Source: Phocoena phocoena
Lineage: Eukaryota; Chordata; Mammalia; Artiodactyla; Phocoenidae
Direction of reading: 5' to 3'
Assembly: GCF_963924675.1 (NCBI RefSeq)
Contig: NC_089238.1
Coordinates: 58,868,799-58,932,798, forward strand
DNA length: 64,000 nucleotides
Position 1 is the stretch's first letter. Each line of letters begins with the position of its first letter. Under the pieces are notes generated by a model, which worked only from the letters and a program-made list of their open reading frames with translations, was not told the origin of the DNA and did no database searches. Both the position numbers and the translations under genes were made by a program. Shown piece by piece: positions 62,151 through 64,000 of this stretch.

Positions 62151-64000
62151 ACACCTGTCCTGCGCTCCTTCCCAGGGCCTGCGTGGTCCCTGCCCACGGC
62201 ACAGGGAGGGCCCGGTCTGCACGCGTGTGCACGGTGCACAGGGTGGGGGTCTCTCTGGTGGACTCGGACGAGGGTCCTGGGCGTCCAGGGGAGGGCGTTT
62301 CCCACCACACGAGCGCCTTGCTGGGGTGTCCGGCATCCATGGCCCTGGCAGAGGCTCTCTAGGCTTCAGGGCCAGGGACGCAGCTCATGTGACCAGAGGA
62401 CCCTCGGCCCCCAGAGGGGGCCTCCTGGACCAGGGGTCGGCACACTCTGGGACGGGCCAGGGGGCCAGTATTGGGCTCTGGGGCCAGTGTTCCTTGTCGA
62501 GGCCGCAGCCCGGGCCCCACAGACCTCATACAGAGTCCAAAGTGCAGTAGCCAGAGGCCGAGCACGAATGGCCCCGCAGCTGCTCTCCTTGACCCCCATC
62601 CCCTCCCCTGTGCTGCTCCCTCCACGACACCCCCTGCCCCCTTTGGTCTTTGGATGTCTCCCTCTCCTTCCCAGACCGCCCCCACCTGCCCCTGCTGCCC
62701 GGCCCCCAGGCTCCCTGCCCTCCCCAGCCAAGGGCAGAGGCGCCCTTGGAGGCCCAGGTGTCGTGGGGAGGATGGGCAGAAGCCAGGACAGAGCCGAGGA
62801 GCTGGTGGGCAGCACGTGGGGGCCAGGGCTGCTCCCCCACCCTGTGCGCGTGGCCTGTGACTCCACGAGACTGGCCCTGGGCACGGCGTTTGCTCGGAGG
62901 AACGTCCACCCCAGCGCCCTCCTGCCCGAGCCCTGGACACGCACTGGTCACCCGCCTGTTTGGCGCTGGCCCGCGGCCCAGTACTCTCAGGGCAGCACCG
63001 GACACTGTGGCTCCTGCTGTCCTCGTGTCCTGGGACCTGGGGACCACGAGCTCCTGGGTAGAATCAGTTCCCACGTCCCCAGATCTTTACTTCATCCCAC
63101 TGGTTTGACTCTGTGTCTGTCTTGATACTGAAAATGTGATTCCTGAAAACGTTCACGCCATCATCTGCCTTCTGCTATCGTCTGTACAAAATACTTTACG
63201 AAGAATAATGGTCATCTTTGACCGAGAACAAGACCGGGCTGGGACGCTGACAGGCTCTTAGACCTCGTCCCTCAGGATGCAGAACGTGGCCTGGCCCCTG
63301 CCCGCCCTGCCTCCTCGGCGCCCTCGGGCCAGGTTCATCCTCTGCCGCTCCTCACGTGGGTCCAGCCCAGCCTGGCGGGGGCCCTGGCCTGGCCCTGGAG
63401 ACAGACAGAGCCCCTCTTGCTAAGCCAGCATGGCTGAAGGTCCCGAAGCTTTGGGAAAGTTCCCGGGGCTGGAAATGCCTCAGCCTGGCGACTCCGTGTT
63501 GCCCTGCGCTCGACTCCCAAACCAAAGCCGGGGGCGGGCACCCTGGGCTCTGTCAAACCCGTAGTGCTTGGATCTCGCTTGGAGGGCCTCCTGGGCACAG
63601 CGGGAGTGGACATGTTGAGAGGCAGCGGGAAGATAAGGGCGCCTGGCAGGGGCTGCTCCTCGGACGCCGCTCCCTCGGGGGCAGGGGGAAGGCCCGCGGT
63701 GGAGGGTCCGCACCTGCCACGTCCCTCCCTCCGGACATAAACCTGCCGGGTGTTCAAGGCTCTGCTGCCGTCTGCCTGCATTCATTCACCAGAGTTCAGC
63801 ATCCACGTGGGATGCGCAGAGGGCCCGCTGAGGAGACCCCAGGGGTCGGGCGGGCTTGAAACGGCCACAGAAATGGCAAGGCTGACACCGCGACACCTCG
63901 GTGCCCACGCGCCCCCTGCGCCGCCCCCCGCCCCGCCCCCTGTCCTGTGACGTGGGGCTGCTGCCCCCTCAGGGCTCCGCCCGAGGACGGAGGCCTGAGC
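62151..64000. other. Downstream flank, no gene recognised
   Basis: GC-rich sequence beyond ACSF3. Long open frames exist because stop codons are rare in such composition, but none resembles a known protein. In human, CDH15 follows further downstream; nothing of it is visible here. Confidence 0.6.

Overview
The window is mammalian nuclear DNA, most probably from a cetacean. It is GC-rich, has spliced coding exons, and is full of tRNA-derived SINEs of the CHR type (A/B-box head, then 'ctgggcccgtgagccatggc' and a 'cgcgtaccgc' end before the A tail). Such SINEs are characteristic of whales and their closest relatives. Assignment to Cetacea rests on these SINEs alone and is inference. I see no prokaryotic features.

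The window holds one recognisable gene, ACSF3 (mitochondrial malonyl-CoA synthetase, acyl-CoA synthetase family member 3), on the + strand. Nine coding exons from 11119 to 61956 join in phase, all with GT-AG introns, into an intact 581-residue protein. A CpG island at about 4.2-4.9 kb is the likely promoter and first non-coding exon. The exon carrying the start codon has a splice acceptor at 11072. The 3' UTR is short, with an AATAAA signal at 62127. All the adenylate-forming motifs are present, so the enzyme should work: it activates malonate, and methylmalonate, to the CoA thioester for mitochondrial fatty acid synthesis and malonate clearance.

Layout: 1-4.2 kb is upstream flank with a 400-bp GA-rich purine tract at 2.36-2.76 kb. 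The CpG island at 4.2-4.9 kb is followed by 6 kb of 5' UTR intron. Exon 1 (11.1 kb) and exon 2 (12.7 kb) precede a 12.8-kb intron 2 packed with antisense L1 remnants and SINEs. Exons 3 and 4 lie at 25.7 and 27.4 kb. Intron 4 has a 1-kb GC-box-rich minisatellite (29.5-30.5 kb). Exon 5 (34.5 kb) precedes the 15.6-kb intron 5, with a second L1/SINE cluster at 41-49 kb. Exon 6 is at 50.3 kb. Intron 6 has a TAAT-rich, repeat-poor segment that looks like a conserved regulatory element. Exons 7-9 are at 57.8, 58.4 and 61.8 kb. The last 1.9 kb is GC-rich downstream flank without a recognisable gene.

I found no novel multi-gene system. The items most worth checking are the possible intronic enhancers, the two-class minisatellite, and a pair of closely spaced inverted SINEs expected to form double-stranded RNA in the pre-mRNA. 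Repeat limits are approximate because they were read by eye.
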